In this document: positions 54,547 to 63,740 of the stretch, piece after piece
Layout of the letters: every line of letters begins with the position of its first letter
Numbering within the stretch: the first letter of the stretch is position 1
Origin: Lysinibacillus_B sp031181585
GTDB lineage: Bacteria; Bacillota; Bacilli; Bacillales_A; Planococcaceae
Assembly: GCF_047301505.1 (NCBI RefSeq)
Contig: NZ_CP154840.1
Span: 496,001-560,000, forward strand
Reading direction: 5' to 3'
DNA: 64,000 nucleotides
Made by a program: the position numbers and the translations under genes
Notes under the pieces: model-generated
Told to the model about the DNA's origin: nothing
Databases searched by the model: none
Seen by the model: the letters and a program-made list of their open reading frames with translations, nothing else

Positions 54547-55605
54547 TTAACGAGATTTACTTTCTTCTCTAAAATCAGACTGTGTTTGTTCATCCGAGTT
54601 ATCATTAGGAATGCCGGAGACGTTTGTTGACTCTGGAATCTGGCCTAAATGACTTTTAAGGATGTGCTGTGTTTCTTCAAGTGCTTCTTCATCCAGGGCA
54701 TAGTAATAGATACCTGTTGACATATCGTCGTAGCCCTGCAGTGTCAGTGCATCAACACGAGGCATTCCTTCTGTCAGGTAACTAATGAAGGATTTCATTT
54801 CCTTGAACGTCATATCTGTTTTCATGTTATTGCCAACTGCTTCAATGACATCATCGTATTTTGTGATGGATGAGGCTGATGCAACTTTTGAGAGAATCGC
54901 CGTAAGGATTTCCTGCTGGCGTTTACCGCGCTCGATGTCGCTGTCCTGCTTTCGTGTACGGGCAAGTGCCAGTGCTTCTTGACCGTTCAGCTCCTGTAGA
55001 CCAGGCTCCAGGTTAATTGTATAGCGGTCGAATTCATCCTTCTCCAGCATAGTGTAAGGAACTTCAGCTTCAATACCGCCTAATGCGTCTACTACATCAA
55101 TGAAGGCTTCAAAGTTCATGCGTACATAGTAGTCAACTGGCACATCGAATAATTCTTCGACTGTTTCAATTGTTGCCAATGTACCGCCCAATGCATGAGC
55201 ATGTGTAATTTTGTCTTTATAGCCCGCATACGGGATATTTACATATGAGTCTCGAGGGATACTTACTAGTTTTACCGTTTTGGTCTTATTATTCAATGTC
55301 GCAAGCATAAGGGCATCAGAGCGCGCTCCTTCTCCCTGTCCGCGTGTTTCACTATCATCGATTCCGATGAACAGAACAGAGACATTATCTTCGAGAGGCT
55401 CGACCTTAGCTTCCCGTTTCTCGGATACAGTACGGTTTTCGACGGCTTCATACGCATTATTTACTGCGTTTTCTGCTTTTTTCGTCAGATAAATTCCGTA
55501 TGTTGTGACGCAAATAAGAGCGGATGCTGCTAAAATAAGTGTTATTTTTAGAAAAAGGCCTAGCTTAGAAGAGCGCTTTGGCTTTTTCTGCGTTAATCGA
55601 TTCAT
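54547..55605 (-). CDS. tagU: LytR-CpsA-Psr (LCP) family wall polymer ligase
   Basis: 352 residues. One N-terminal membrane helix (FLKITLILAASALICVTTYGIYL), then the LCP domain: NVSVLFIGIDDSET, RSDALMLATLN, VSIPRDSYVNIP, KITHAHALGG, YYVRMNFEAF, and LARTRKQDSDIERGKRQQEIL. The Asp and Arg residues that bind the pyrophosphate lipid are present. LCP enzymes attach teichoic acid or other undecaprenyl-linked polymers to peptidoglycan. Its position next to tagO and yvyE supports TagU (LytR). The wall polysaccharide for SLH binding is another possible substrate. Confidence 0.88.
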   Translation of the reverse strand: MNRLTQKKPKRSSKLGLFLKITLILAASALICVTTYGIYLTKKAENAVNNAYEAVENRTVSEKREAKVEPLEDNVSVLFIGIDDSETRGQGEGARSDALMLATLNNKTKTVKLVSIPRDSYVNIPYAGYKDKITHAHALGGTLATIETVEELFDVPVDYYVRMNFEAFIDVVDALGGIEAEVPYTMLEKDEFDRYTINLEPGLQELNGQEALALARTRKQDSDIERGKRQQEILTAILSKVASASSITKYDDVIEAVGNNMKTDMTFKEMKSFISYLTEGMPRVDALTLQGYDDMSTGIYYYALDEEALEETQHILKSHLGQIPESTNVSGIPNDNSDEQTQSDFREESKSR

Positions 55606-55699
55606 ATTAAATTCTCCTCTATCAGGAATGGTAGCTGCAAATTTTGTTTAATCCGTTTAATTATACTCGTTTTTCGCTGGAGCGTAAACGAAAATTACT

Positions 55700-56335
55700 T
55701 TAAGAAACGACAAATTCCACAAATTGCTTGTCGACACATGTAATTTCTGCTTGTCCATTTGTTAGTTCCGTCATCCACTCGGTAAACGTTTCTTCTTCAT
55801 CTTTTTGTACCAATACATACAACTCGACACCCTCTGTATATTGGATATCCTGTAATGTATATTGAGAGCCCCGCACTTCATTTTCCACCTTGCCAAGCCA
55901 TGTATAGTCAATTGCGACCTTCATGATGTGATGCAGTTTCCGTTCAACTACCCGGGCTGCTGTAATGCCTTCGGTTGTTGCTTTGCCATAGGCGCGGATC
56001 AGTCCGCCGCCGCCAAGCTTAATGCCGCCGAAATAACGAGTTACGACAACGACGGTATCTTTCAGGTCCTGTTTTTTTAGTACCTCTAGCATTGGAACGC
56101 CTGCTGTGCCGCTTGGTTCCCCATCATCGTTGGCTTTTTGAATTTGATTATTTTCTCCTACCATGTAACATGAGCAATTATGCGTAGCATTCGGGTGGGT
56201 TTTCTTGATTTTTTCAATGAATTCCAGGGCTTCTTGCTCACTTTCAGCCCGATTTACATAGCAAATAAATCTTGACTTCGAAATAATTATTTCATTTTCT
56301 CCATAACCTTTTATTGTTTTATAGTCCTTTCGCAT
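55700..56335 (-). CDS. yvyE: YigZ/IMPACT-family protein YvyE
   Basis: About 211 residues. N-terminal IMPACT/UPF0029 domain with SKSRFICYVNRAESEQEAL, THNCSCYMVG, NDDGEPSGTAG and TRYFGGIKLGGGGLIRAYGKA; C-terminal DUF1949 ferredoxin-like domain. Start ATG 56335 has GAGGGG 9 nt upstream, whereas the in-frame ATG at 56353 does not. Divergent from degS as in Bacillus. Molecular role is unsettled; eukaryotic IMPACT regulates translation stress signalling. Confidence 0.9.
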   Translation of the reverse strand: MRKDYKTIKGYGENEIIISKSRFICYVNRAESEQEALEFIEKIKKTHPNATHNCSCYMVGENNQIQKANDDGEPSGTAGVPMLEVLKKQDLKDTVVVVTRYFGGIKLGGGGLIRAYGKATTEGITAARVVERKLHHIMKVAIDYTWLGKVENEVRGSQYTLQDIQYTEGVELYVLVQKDEEETFTEWMTELTNGQAEITCVDKQFVEFVVS

Positions 56336-56513
56336 CACGATGACCCCTCTCATTTCCGAAATTATAATGGATAGTATTTATAAAATTACTTAAATTTTGT
56401 TTGTAAAATGATATAATAGTGGAGAATTATTGTGTTTAAGTGTTATAAGATGTGTCTTGCTGTACTTTACTTTCCGAATAAGTAGCAACATCTAAGAAGA
56501 ATGGAGATTTTTT

Positions 56514-57671
56514 ATGTTTTCAAATGATAAATTAGATATTGCTTCCCTGGATGTTATATTTAATAGAATGCTTGAGACGATTACAAGTTCAAAAGATGAT
56601 ATTTTCATTATAAGCGAACAAAGTCGAAGAAGCTTCGAGGAAATGCAGAAGGAACTGGAAATTGTTCGACAGGAAATTGCTCTTGTCATTGATGAAGCAG
56701 ACCATTTGGAGGTCAAATCGCAACTTTCCAAGCAACGGCTCGTCCAAGTGAGTAAAGCTTTTGATAATTATAGCGAAGAACAGGTCCGGGCGGCATATGA
56801 AGTAGCAAATGATTTGCAGATCAAGCTGATGCTCGCACGGGAAAAAGAAAAGCAATTGCGTGATAAACGGGATGATTTGGAACGGCGATTAAGAGCCCTC
56901 TATGAGACGATAGAACGTGCCGACCATATTGTCAATCAGGTGAATGTTGTTATTAACTATTTAACATCTGATTTGAAAAATGTAACGCTTGCATTAGAGC
57001 AGGCAAAAATTAAACAGGATTTTGGCATCCGTATTATTGCAGCTCAGGAGGAGGAGCGGAAACGGCTGTCTAGGGAGATCCATGACGGTCCGGCACAGAT
57101 GATGGCGAATGTGCTGATGCGTTCCGGACTAATTGAGCGTACGTATCGTGAAAAAGGTATTGAAGCAGCTATAACAGAGCTGGCAGATTTAAAGATAACA
57201 GTACGAAATGCCCTTTCCGAAGTGCGGAGAATCATATATGATTTAAGACCTATGGCGTTGGATGATTTAGGGATTGTCCCGACGCTGAAGAAATATTTAT
57301 CGACCGTAATGGAATACAACCCAGGAATACACATTTATTTCCAATCGTTCGGGAAGGAAAAGCGAATTCCATCCGAACATGAGGTAGCAATTTTTCGTTT
57401 AGTTCAAGAATGTGTTACAAATGCATTAAAACATGGCAAACCTAAGGAAATAAATGTTAAATTAGAATGGTTGAAGAACGGTATCAATATCGTCGTAAAA
57501 GATGATGGTGCGGGTTTTGAAAAAGAAACAGTGAAGGAACAGTCGTTTGGACTAATCGGCATGCGTGAACGCGTTGACTTATTAGAAGGGCAGATGCATA
57601 TTCGCAGCCATGTAGGCCAAGGGACGCTTGTTATTTTCAAAATTCCGTTCCCTGAAAAAGAAGAAGCTTAA
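56514..57671 (+). CDS. degS: cytoplasmic sensor histidine kinase DegS
   Basis: 385 residues, no membrane helix. Long N-terminal coiled coil (about 25-180), the HisKA_3 phosphoacceptor in AAQEEERKRLSREIHDGPAQ, and an ATPase domain with EVAIFRLVQECVTNALKHGK, VKDDGAGF and SFGLIGMRERVDLLEG. It phosphorylates DegU encoded 42 nt downstream. In Bacillus the pair controls exoenzymes, competence, motility and biofilm genes. Confidence 0.95.
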   Translation: MFSNDKLDIASLDVIFNRMLETITSSKDDIFIISEQSRRSFEEMQKELEIVRQEIALVIDEADHLEVKSQLSKQRLVQVSKAFDNYSEEQVRAAYEVANDLQIKLMLAREKEKQLRDKRDDLERRLRALYETIERADHIVNQVNVVINYLTSDLKNVTLALEQAKIKQDFGIRIIAAQEEERKRLSREIHDGPAQMMANVLMRSGLIERTYREKGIEAAITELADLKITVRNALSEVRRIIYDLRPMALDDLGIVPTLKKYLSTVMEYNPGIHIYFQSFGKEKRIPSEHEVAIFRLVQECVTNALKHGKPKEINVKLEWLKNGINIVVKDDGAGFEKETVKEQSFGLIGMRERVDLLEGQMHIRSHVGQGTLVIFKIPFPEKEEA

Positions 57672-57713
57672 AAATGTTGAAAAATGACCGAGAGTTTATA
57701 GGGGGTAACAGAG

Positions 57714-58388
57714 ATGACGAAGATTATTATTGTAGATGACCACCAATTATTCCGTGAAGGAGTAAAACGTATTTTAGATTTTGAAGATACATTTGAGGTG
57801 GTAGCAGAAGGCGATGATGGTACCGACATCAATAACTTGTATGCTGCGCATATGCCGGATGTTGTACTAATGGACATCAACATGCCAGGAAAAAATGGTG
57901 TGGATGCCACAGCTGATCTGATTAAGGAATATAGCGATGCAAAGGTCATCATGCTCTCTATCCATGATGATGAATCATATGTGACACATGCATTGAAATC
58001 AGGAGCACTTGGCTACATGCTAAAAGAAATGGATGCCGATGAGATCGTAGAAGCGATCAAGGTAGTAGCAAACGGCGGATCGTACCTGCACCCGAAAGTA
58101 ACGAAAAATTTAGTAGCAGAATTCCGCCGCTTATCTGAGCATGAAAACAAGGGCAACTTCCACCAAACGGAAATCCGCCGCCCATTCCACTTACTAACAA
58201 AGCGTGAATGTGAAGTCCTTCAGTTATTAACAGATGGTCAATCCAACCGAACAATTGGTGAGACGCTATACATCTCTGAAAAAACTGTTAAAAACCACGT
58301 ATCAAGCATCCTTCAAAAGATGAACGTAAACGACCGTACACAAGCTGTTGTTACGGCTATCAAAAATGGCTGGGTAGAAGTACGATAA
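57714..58388 (+). CDS. degU: response regulator DegU
   Basis: 224 residues. Receiver domain (1-120) with the acidic pair in IIIVDDHQLFREG, phosphorylated Asp in VVLMDINMPGKNG and Lys in GYMLKEMDADE; LuxR-type helix-turn-helix (155-224) with LTKRECEVLQLLTDGQSNRTIGE, read in two overlapping motifs. Partner of DegS. The RBS is GGGGG, 10 nt upstream. Confidence 0.96.
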   Translation: MTKIIIVDDHQLFREGVKRILDFEDTFEVVAEGDDGTDINNLYAAHMPDVVLMDINMPGKNGVDATADLIKEYSDAKVIMLSIHDDESYVTHALKSGALGYMLKEMDADEIVEAIKVVANGGSYLHPKVTKNLVAEFRRLSEHENKGNFHQTEIRRPFHLLTKRECEVLQLLTDGQSNRTIGETLYISEKTVKNHVSSILQKMNVNDRTQAVVTAIKNGWVEVR

Positions 58389-58402
58389 GTAACTGCCTAG
58401 TG

Positions 58403-58436
58403 AAACCCGCTAATCTACGGATTGGCGGGTTTTTTT
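58403..58436 (+). terminator. degSU terminator
   Basis: AACCCGCTAA, 7-nt loop, TTGGCGGGTT, then T-run. Confidence 0.9.
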
Positions 58437-58443
58437 AGTAGAA

Positions 58444-58527
58444 TCGCCGGTATTTGCCTAGCAATCGCTGGTGACTTTTTAAAAATCGCCGGTATTTTAC
58501 CTAAAACCGCTGATATTTCTCAATAAA
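58444..58527. repeat. 21-bp-period intergenic array, family A, four units
   Basis: Units start at 58444, 58465, 58486 and 58507, exact 21-bp steps: TCGCCGGTATT, TCGCTGGTGAC, TCGCCGGTATT and CCGCTGATATT. It begins 8 bp after the degU terminator. Confidence 0.85.
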
Positions 58528-58724
58528 TATCTTATTGAATGAGTACCTGGTGAGGCTGCAGCCCCGCTGTTTCCTCGTTAGCGAAATAGGAATATAGACT
58601 GGAACTATGCTGTTTTTCGCTTTAATAAGACAATACTCTGCCATATTTCATGCAACATTCCATACGTTATTTCGTCATAACATATGCGAATTATGCTACA
58701 ATATTGCGCGGGAGGTTTTGAACA

Positions 58725-59258
58725 ATGAAAAAATGGTTGTTAGCAGTAATGACAGTACTTGTGCTTGCTGCTTGTGGGGATACAGAACAAGAAAAAGATA
58801 ATGTTACAGAGAAAGATACGCAAGAAATTATTGATAAGGGAACAGTCGGCTTTGAGGTAATGGGTGACTCTATTGAAGAAGCAGCAAATGTTCCGGCAGA
58901 GGAAAAAGAGAGAATTCTTGCTGCGTTTAATGAATATATAGATGCTTTCAATGCCGAAGATCTTGATCGGTATGGTGAAACAACATCAAAAAATGCTAAA
59001 GGGTTTGACTATAATTTAGATCTTGAGGAAGCAAAGAAGGCTTTTGAAATGTATGCAATCAACCGTCAGGCGGATGATGTGACGATTGTAAAATATGACG
59101 ATAAGGAAGCGCAGGTATTTGCTAATCTTACGGTCGATATGACAGAAGAAGAAACAGATACACAAGTATCAAGTGCTGGGCGCCAGGTAACAGTGTTCGT
59201 TAAGGAAGACGCTGACTGGAAAGTATCGAGTGTTTATTATATCGGTGAAAATGAATAA
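58725..59258 (+). CDS. lipoprotein with NTF2-like domain, unknown
   Basis: 177 residues. Signal peptide with lipobox VLAAC (Cys17), acidic linker, then a domain of about 120 residues (60-177) beginning ERILAAFNEYIDAFNAEDLDRYGETTS. That start and the strands ending WKVSSVYYIGE fit an NTF2/SnoaL-like cone fold. Extracellular and lipid-anchored. It is inserted between degU and degV, where Bacillus subtilis has no such gene. GGGAGG precedes the ATG. Confidence 0.7.
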   Translation: MKKWLLAVMTVLVLAACGDTEQEKDNVTEKDTQEIIDKGTVGFEVMGDSIEEAANVPAEEKERILAAFNEYIDAFNAEDLDRYGETTSKNAKGFDYNLDLEEAKKAFEMYAINRQADDVTIVKYDDKEAQVFANLTVDMTEEETDTQVSSAGRQVTVFVKEDADWKVSSVYYIGENE

Positions 59259-59268
59259 AAAATAGCAG

Positions 59269-59303
59269 AAGCGTCCCGTGGAAAAGTCCAAGGGCGCTTT
59301 TTT
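59269..59303 (+). terminator. terminator of the NTF2-like lipoprotein gene
   Basis: AGCGTCCCGTGGA, AAAG, TCCAAGGGCGCT, T-run. Confidence 0.82.
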
Positions 59304-59426
59304 ATGTTGCCGTGCCAATCGGTTGCGGAATATATTTTTGTATCCTTAACGGCGTTTTTTCTGTTACTTGGGCATTCACATTCTATTACGGATACGGTAA
59401 ACTAGTGAGCATAGGAGAGTGGGAAA

Positions 59427-60275
59427 ATGAAAACTGCAGTCGTAACAGATAGTACAGCGTATTTAACGCAAGAAGAGCGCGCACGCTATAATATCCGCAT
59501 GGTACCGCTTAGTGTAAATTTAGAAGACGGCACGTATGAGGAAGAAGTAACGATTACAGCCTCCGAATTTTACGACAAGGTGCGCGGGGCAAAAGTATTT
59601 CCAAAAACGACGCAGCCACCCGTTGGAAAATTTGTAGAGCTTTTTGAAGAACTTGCAAAAGAATACGATGAAATAGTTACAATCCATCTATCAAGCGGCA
59701 TTAGTGGGACGTATCAGGGTGCCATACAGGCCGGCGATATGGTAGATAATATAGAAGTTTACGCGTTTGACAGCGAGGTAGCTTGCGGCCCTCAAGGTAT
59801 GTTCGCTATAGAAGCAGCAAAAATGGCAGAACAAGGCGCATCAGCAAAAGAAATCATCGCGAAGCTTGACGAGCTAAAAACGACGATGAACGCCTATTTC
59901 ATTGTAGATGATTTAGCGCATCTTCAGCGTGGCGGGAGACTATCTGCCGCTGCTGCATTAATTGGCGGGTTACTACAGGTAAAGCCGATTCTGCACTTTG
60001 TCGATAAGAAGATTGTTCCGTTCGAAAAAATCCGAACACGCAAAAAGGCAGTTCGACGTGTAGAAGAGCTACTGAAGGAGTCGGCGCAGCGCTATGAGAA
60101 ATTACAGGCTGTCGTGATCCATGCAAACTGCGAGGAAGAGGGACGAGCATGGCTTGCGCAATTGCAGCAGGACTTCCCGACAGTTGATTTTAAGTTTAGT
60201 TATTTCGGACCGGTTATTGCCACGCATTTAGGCGAAGGTGCTATTGCGATAGGCTGGATGAAAAAAGAAGACTAA
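59427..60275 (+). CDS. degV: DegV-family fatty-acid-binding protein
   Basis: 282 residues. DegV fold signatures: VVTDSTAYLTQEE, TTQPPVGKF, IHLSSGISGTYQGA, DSEVACGPQGM, DDLAHLQRGGRLSAAAALIGGLLQVKPIL and THLGEGAIAIGW. The family binds a fatty acid; FakB members hand it to the kinase FakA for acyl-phosphate formation. No fakA is in the window. Position between degSU and comFA matches Bacillus degV. Confidence 0.92.
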   Translation: MKTAVVTDSTAYLTQEERARYNIRMVPLSVNLEDGTYEEEVTITASEFYDKVRGAKVFPKTTQPPVGKFVELFEELAKEYDEIVTIHLSSGISGTYQGAIQAGDMVDNIEVYAFDSEVACGPQGMFAIEAAKMAEQGASAKEIIAKLDELKTTMNAYFIVDDLAHLQRGGRLSAAAALIGGLLQVKPILHFVDKKIVPFEKIRTRKKAVRRVEELLKESAQRYEKLQAVVIHANCEEEGRAWLAQLQQDFPTVDFKFSYFGPVIATHLGEGAIAIGWMKKED

Positions 60276-60280
60276 TAGAA

Positions 60281-60316
60281 GGCGGTTTCTACTATTTAAG
60301 TAGAAGCCGCTTTTTT
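60281..60316 (+). terminator. degV terminator
   Basis: GCGGTTTCTACT...AGTAGAAGCCGC followed by a T-run. Confidence 0.85.
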
Positions 60317-60329
60317 CTATGGAGGGAAA

Positions 60330-61721
60330 ATGAAACTAAATAAAATAGTGAAGTTTAAAAGGTATAAGGGATTTTTGATAGAGCCCCATCTACAGAATTT
60401 CTTTACAGGGCGTATATGGTCAAGGGAAGCAGCACCGTTCCCGAAGGAAAAGGTAGACTACTACATTAAAAGAGGGCTTTTGAAGGTAAAGACAGCGATC
60501 GGGGAAGGGCCAATATGCAACCGATGTTTAAATACGAATAAAAACTGGTTTATTTTCTATCAGTGCTCACGCTGTCAAAAAACATGTACCTATTGTCGTC
60601 ATTGCATCCAGATGGGAAGAATGAGCAGCTGTACTGAACTGCTTATATGGGAAGGCCCACCGCCTGTTGGGCAAAAACGTCACAAGCTCGACTGGAAAAG
60701 TGAATTCACGCCGCTTCAGAAAAAAGCTTCTAATGAATTGGCAGATAGCATACGGAAAGGGAAAAGCCACCTCATTCATGCGGTGTGCGGTGCAGGAAAG
60801 ACAGAAATTTTGTTTACGGCAATCCATGATGCCCTAAATAGAAAAAAGCGGGTATGTATCGCTACACCAAGGACAGATGTTGTACTGGAACTTGCCCCGC
60901 GCCTTCAAGAAGTATTCCCGCAAACTACGGTACACGCACTATACGGAGGTGCTCCGCAAAGCTTCTTGCATGCCCCGCTTGTTATTGCTACAACACATCA
61001 GCTGTACCGATTTGAAGAAGCGTTCGATGTAATGATTGTGGATGAAGCAGATGCATTTCCATATACGTATGACCCTTCTCTGCAAAAAGCTGTTCAGAAG
61101 GCTAAAAAGAAGCAGGCTCCGATTGCGTTCGTTACGGCTACGCCTTCCGCCGAGCTTCTGCAGCTGAAAAAGACAGGAAGCTATTCCTTTATTCCGAGCC
61201 GCTATCATGGCTATCCTCTTCCTGTCCCCCGTTTTAGCAGCTTATGGGGATATGATAAGGTGATTAAAAAACGGCGTATTCCTAAAAAACTAAAAGAGTG
61301 GACGATGAAAAGAATAACGGAAAGCGAGCCTTTCCTTATTTTCTTCCCGACGATTGAACTGATGGAGCAGGCCGTTTCATTGTTTCAGCAGTTAGATCCA
61401 GCCATAGAGGCAGTTCATGCCGAGGATGTAGATCGAAAGGACAAGGTCATTCGTTTGCGAAATGAAGAACTAAAGGGGCTGCTGACAACGACTATTTTAG
61501 AACGAGGGATTACCATTAAAAATGTACAGGTCGCTGTTGTCGGAGCTGAAAGGGAAATTTTTACGGCGAGTGCCCTTATCCAAATCAGCGGAAGAGCGGG
61601 CAGGAATAAACATTTTCCAACCGGGGACATTGTCTTTTTTTATCATGGAATCACCATAGAAATGGATACGGCGAAGGAGGAAATTGAGAGGTTGAACAGG
61701 GAGGGGTTCCCTAATGTATAA
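60330..61721 (+). CDS. comFA: late competence DNA helicase ComFA
   Basis: 463 residues. N-terminal four-cysteine zinc finger (CNRC...CSRCQKTCTYC), then a helicase superfamily 2 core: VCGAGKTEIL (Walker A), VDEADAFPY (DEAD), VTATPSAELL, and C-terminal motifs TTILERGITI and QISGRAGR. It drives single-stranded DNA import through ComEC during transformation. ATG follows TGGAGGG. Followed directly by comFC, with no comFB between them. Confidence 0.95.
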   Translation: MKLNKIVKFKRYKGFLIEPHLQNFFTGRIWSREAAPFPKEKVDYYIKRGLLKVKTAIGEGPICNRCLNTNKNWFIFYQCSRCQKTCTYCRHCIQMGRMSSCTELLIWEGPPPVGQKRHKLDWKSEFTPLQKKASNELADSIRKGKSHLIHAVCGAGKTEILFTAIHDALNRKKRVCIATPRTDVVLELAPRLQEVFPQTTVHALYGGAPQSFLHAPLVIATTHQLYRFEEAFDVMIVDEADAFPYTYDPSLQKAVQKAKKKQAPIAFVTATPSAELLQLKKTGSYSFIPSRYHGYPLPVPRFSSLWGYDKVIKKRRIPKKLKEWTMKRITESEPFLIFFPTIELMEQAVSLFQQLDPAIEAVHAEDVDRKDKVIRLRNEELKGLLTTTILERGITIKNVQVAVVGAEREIFTASALIQISGRAGRNKHFPTGDIVFFYHGITIEMDTAKEEIERLNREGFPNV

Positions 61722-62307
61722 GGAAGTACATAAATGTCTTCTTTGCTACAAGCCGCTTAATAAACAAGTATCATGGCTTACGTTTCTCGAGCGCTTTTCG
61801 CCAGCCATTTGTCCGCATTGTAAGGAAGAATTCGAGCCAACAACCGAAACAAATGCTGAACACCGCTCCCTTTATAAATATAATGAGCCGATGAAGGACT
61901 ATGTGCACCGTTATAAATTTATGTATGATGTCGTGCTTGCTAAAGTATTTCAGCAGCAGCTTCACGAGGCATTAAAAAATGAAAAACGGATAATTGTGGC
62001 AGTACCGATGCACCCGCAAAAGCTGGTAGAACGCACCTTCTCTCCGGTAGAGGAATTATTAAAGGCTGCAAAAATTCCTTATATGACTTTACTTGAAAAG
62101 ACAACGACCGATACACAAAGTAAGAAGACGCGGGAAGAGCGATTGAATACACCACAGCTTTTTCGTGCAGTAGGTGAGGTGAAGGCTCTTCATTACCTGG
62201 TGTTTGACGATATTTATACGACAGGAACAACAATCGAGCATGCCAAAAAGGCCCTTCTTGAAGCTGGGGCCAAGTCTGTAGCCTCCTTTACCCTGATCCG
62301 AGGGTGA
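61714..62307 (+). CDS. comFC: late competence protein ComFC (phosphoribosyltransferase fold)
   Basis: 197 residues, overlapping comFA by 8 nt. N-terminal zinc-binding CLLCYKPL and CPHCKEEF, then DYVHRYKFMYD, VAVPMHP and the PRPP-binding loop LVFDDIYTTGTTI typical of ComFC/GntX. It acts with ComFA in DNA uptake. Somewhat shorter than Bacillus ComFC but with all motifs. Confidence 0.93.
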   Translation: MYKEVHKCLLCYKPLNKQVSWLTFLERFSPAICPHCKEEFEPTTETNAEHRSLYKYNEPMKDYVHRYKFMYDVVLAKVFQQQLHEALKNEKRIIVAVPMHPQKLVERTFSPVEELLKAAKIPYMTLLEKTTTDTQSKKTREERLNTPQLFRAVGEVKALHYLVFDDIYTTGTTIEHAKKALLEAGAKSVASFTLIRG

Positions 62308-62412
62308 AACTGTGTCAAAAAAACAATATTTAGAAAAGGCTGCTCATATTTAATAGCGAATCATGTATACTTGAGCTAACTGAAGTAGAACGAAATATAC
62401 GGAGGAATTTTC

Positions 62413-62829
62413 ATGGCAGAATTACGCGACTGTCCCATGTGCGGGGCATTTTTCAACTATACAGGGCTGCGAGAAGTTTGTCACAACTGTGCGCAGAAGG
62501 AAGAGGATATATATCAGGTCGTCTATCGCTTTTTACGAAAACGCGAAAACCGTGCAGCAACGGTAGACCGGATTGAAGAAGCAACAGGGGTGGAGCGTGA
62601 GCTGCTCTATAAATGGGTGAGAAAAGGGCGGCTGCATCCAGCAATGTTCCCGAACTTAGGCTATCCATGTGATAACTGTGGACGCCTGACAAACAAAGGG
62701 AAGCTTTGTGAAAAATGTACTGATGAAATCGAGTCAGAATTACGTACATTTGAGGCAGCAAAGGAGTTTCGCGAAAGCATCCTCGAGCAGGACCGTGCCA
62801 CATATCATGCGGAGCGGAAGAAAAAATAA
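62413..62829 (+). CDS. yvyF: flagellar-operon zinc-finger protein YvyF
   Basis: 138 residues. Two zinc knuckles (CPMCGAFF...CHNC and CDNCGRL...CEKC) around a MerR/excisionase-like helix-turn-helix (TVDRIEEATGVERELLYKWVRKGRL). In Bacillus yvyF is downstream of comFC and heads the flgM operon. Here a terminator follows and no flgM is seen in the next kilobase, so the flagellar block has separated or been lost at this locus. Confidence 0.9.
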   Translation: MAELRDCPMCGAFFNYTGLREVCHNCAQKEEDIYQVVYRFLRKRENRAATVDRIEEATGVERELLYKWVRKGRLHPAMFPNLGYPCDNCGRLTNKGKLCEKCTDEIESELRTFEAAKEFRESILEQDRATYHAERKKK

Positions 62830-62858
62830 GGAAGCTGACGACTGCTTTATGTAATAGA

Positions 62859-62892
62859 GATACTGCCTGTATTGTACAGGCGGTATCTTTTT
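62859..62892 (+). terminator. yvyF terminator
   Basis: GATACTGCCTGTA, TTG, TACAGGCGGTATC, T-run. Confidence 0.92.
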
Positions 62893-63088
62893 TAGTAACC
62901 TGCAATCGGGGATCTGGCAATTCATACTTTAGGTTTCTTGGGAAGAGGTATACTTTTAAAATGAAATTTGAAGGTAAGTTCTCAAATCTATATGTCCCCA
63001 TAAACAAAATGGGTTTGTAAACGATTTTGCCACTGGCTATTACAAAGAAAACGATAATCCAATAAGTGAATTGTTAAAAAGAGCCTGA

Positions 63089-63262
63089 TTATATACTGAG
63101 TTTTTCTTTACAGTTCTCACAAATAAATTTTCCCTCTATATTTAAAAATGCTTTAATTTCTGTGAACCCTTTTTTCTTGGGATACGGTACGATTACTAAT
63201 GCTTGTTCGTCCTTTTCAATATCTTTCTTACAATAGATACATTCTGGAATTATCAATGTCAC
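63089..63262 (-). CDS. 57-residue zinc-ribbon protein
   Basis: Starts at GTG 63262 behind AAGGAGG at 8 nt. Contains CIYC near residue 8 and CENC near residue 49, a split zinc-ribbon, with a basic middle (YPKKKGFTEIKAF). It matches a small Bacillales family, as I recall it, often mislabelled as an iron-hydroxamate transporter component. Function unknown. Confidence 0.72.
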   Translation of the reverse strand: MTLIIPECIYCKKDIEKDEQALVIVPYPKKKGFTEIKAFLNIEGKFICENCKEKLSI

Positions 63263-63740
63263 CTTACGCTCCTCCTTAAACTATTTAGCTCTCTTTATAT
63301 CCATAATTTTACTATACAGTATTTAAAATGAGAAGATGATGTTAAACCCCAGCCCATCCTATCTTCATTTTTTAGCAGTGCCTCTAAATCTCACCCTTTA
63401 TAATCTATTTTTCCATCGTTGAAAATCTATTTCTTTGAAGAATATAAATATCCCTATATACAAAAAATATTGAAAAGTGACCGAACTGTGCAGCTTTTTC
63501 AAAATATCGAGACTTTCTTTTAGAATCAAAAGAACTAGAGAAAAAGCAATAAAAATTGGTGAGTAATTATAACTAATAGTAAATAAAAATGGAGGCTTTA
63601 AGATTTAGCGGGGATTATTTATTGTAAGGTAAAAATACCCTAAATTGTTTGACAGTTCAGCATATTTTTGGTAAAGTAGCACTGTTTAAGGTTACTTAAA
63701 CCATTATTTACATATATTCTTATTAGAGGAGAAAAGTAAA
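63263..63740. other. intergenic region upstream of the last gene
   Basis: 478 bp, AT-rich. Apart from the promoter and palindrome near the right end I see no gene or structured element. Confidence 0.5.
63649..63701 (+). promoter_or_regulatory. promoter with palindromic operator-like site
   Basis: TTGACA (63649), a 17-bp spacer, TAAAGT (63672-63677). The perfect inverted repeat GTTTAAG-GTTA-CTTAAAC (63684-63701) sits over the expected start point. Confidence 0.6.

Larger units (their letters stand above)
58389..58724. other. intergenic region with terminator and family A array
   Basis: 336 bp holding the degU terminator, the four-unit 21-bp array and, at the right, the promoter region of the lipoprotein gene. 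No gene seen. Confidence 0.6.
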
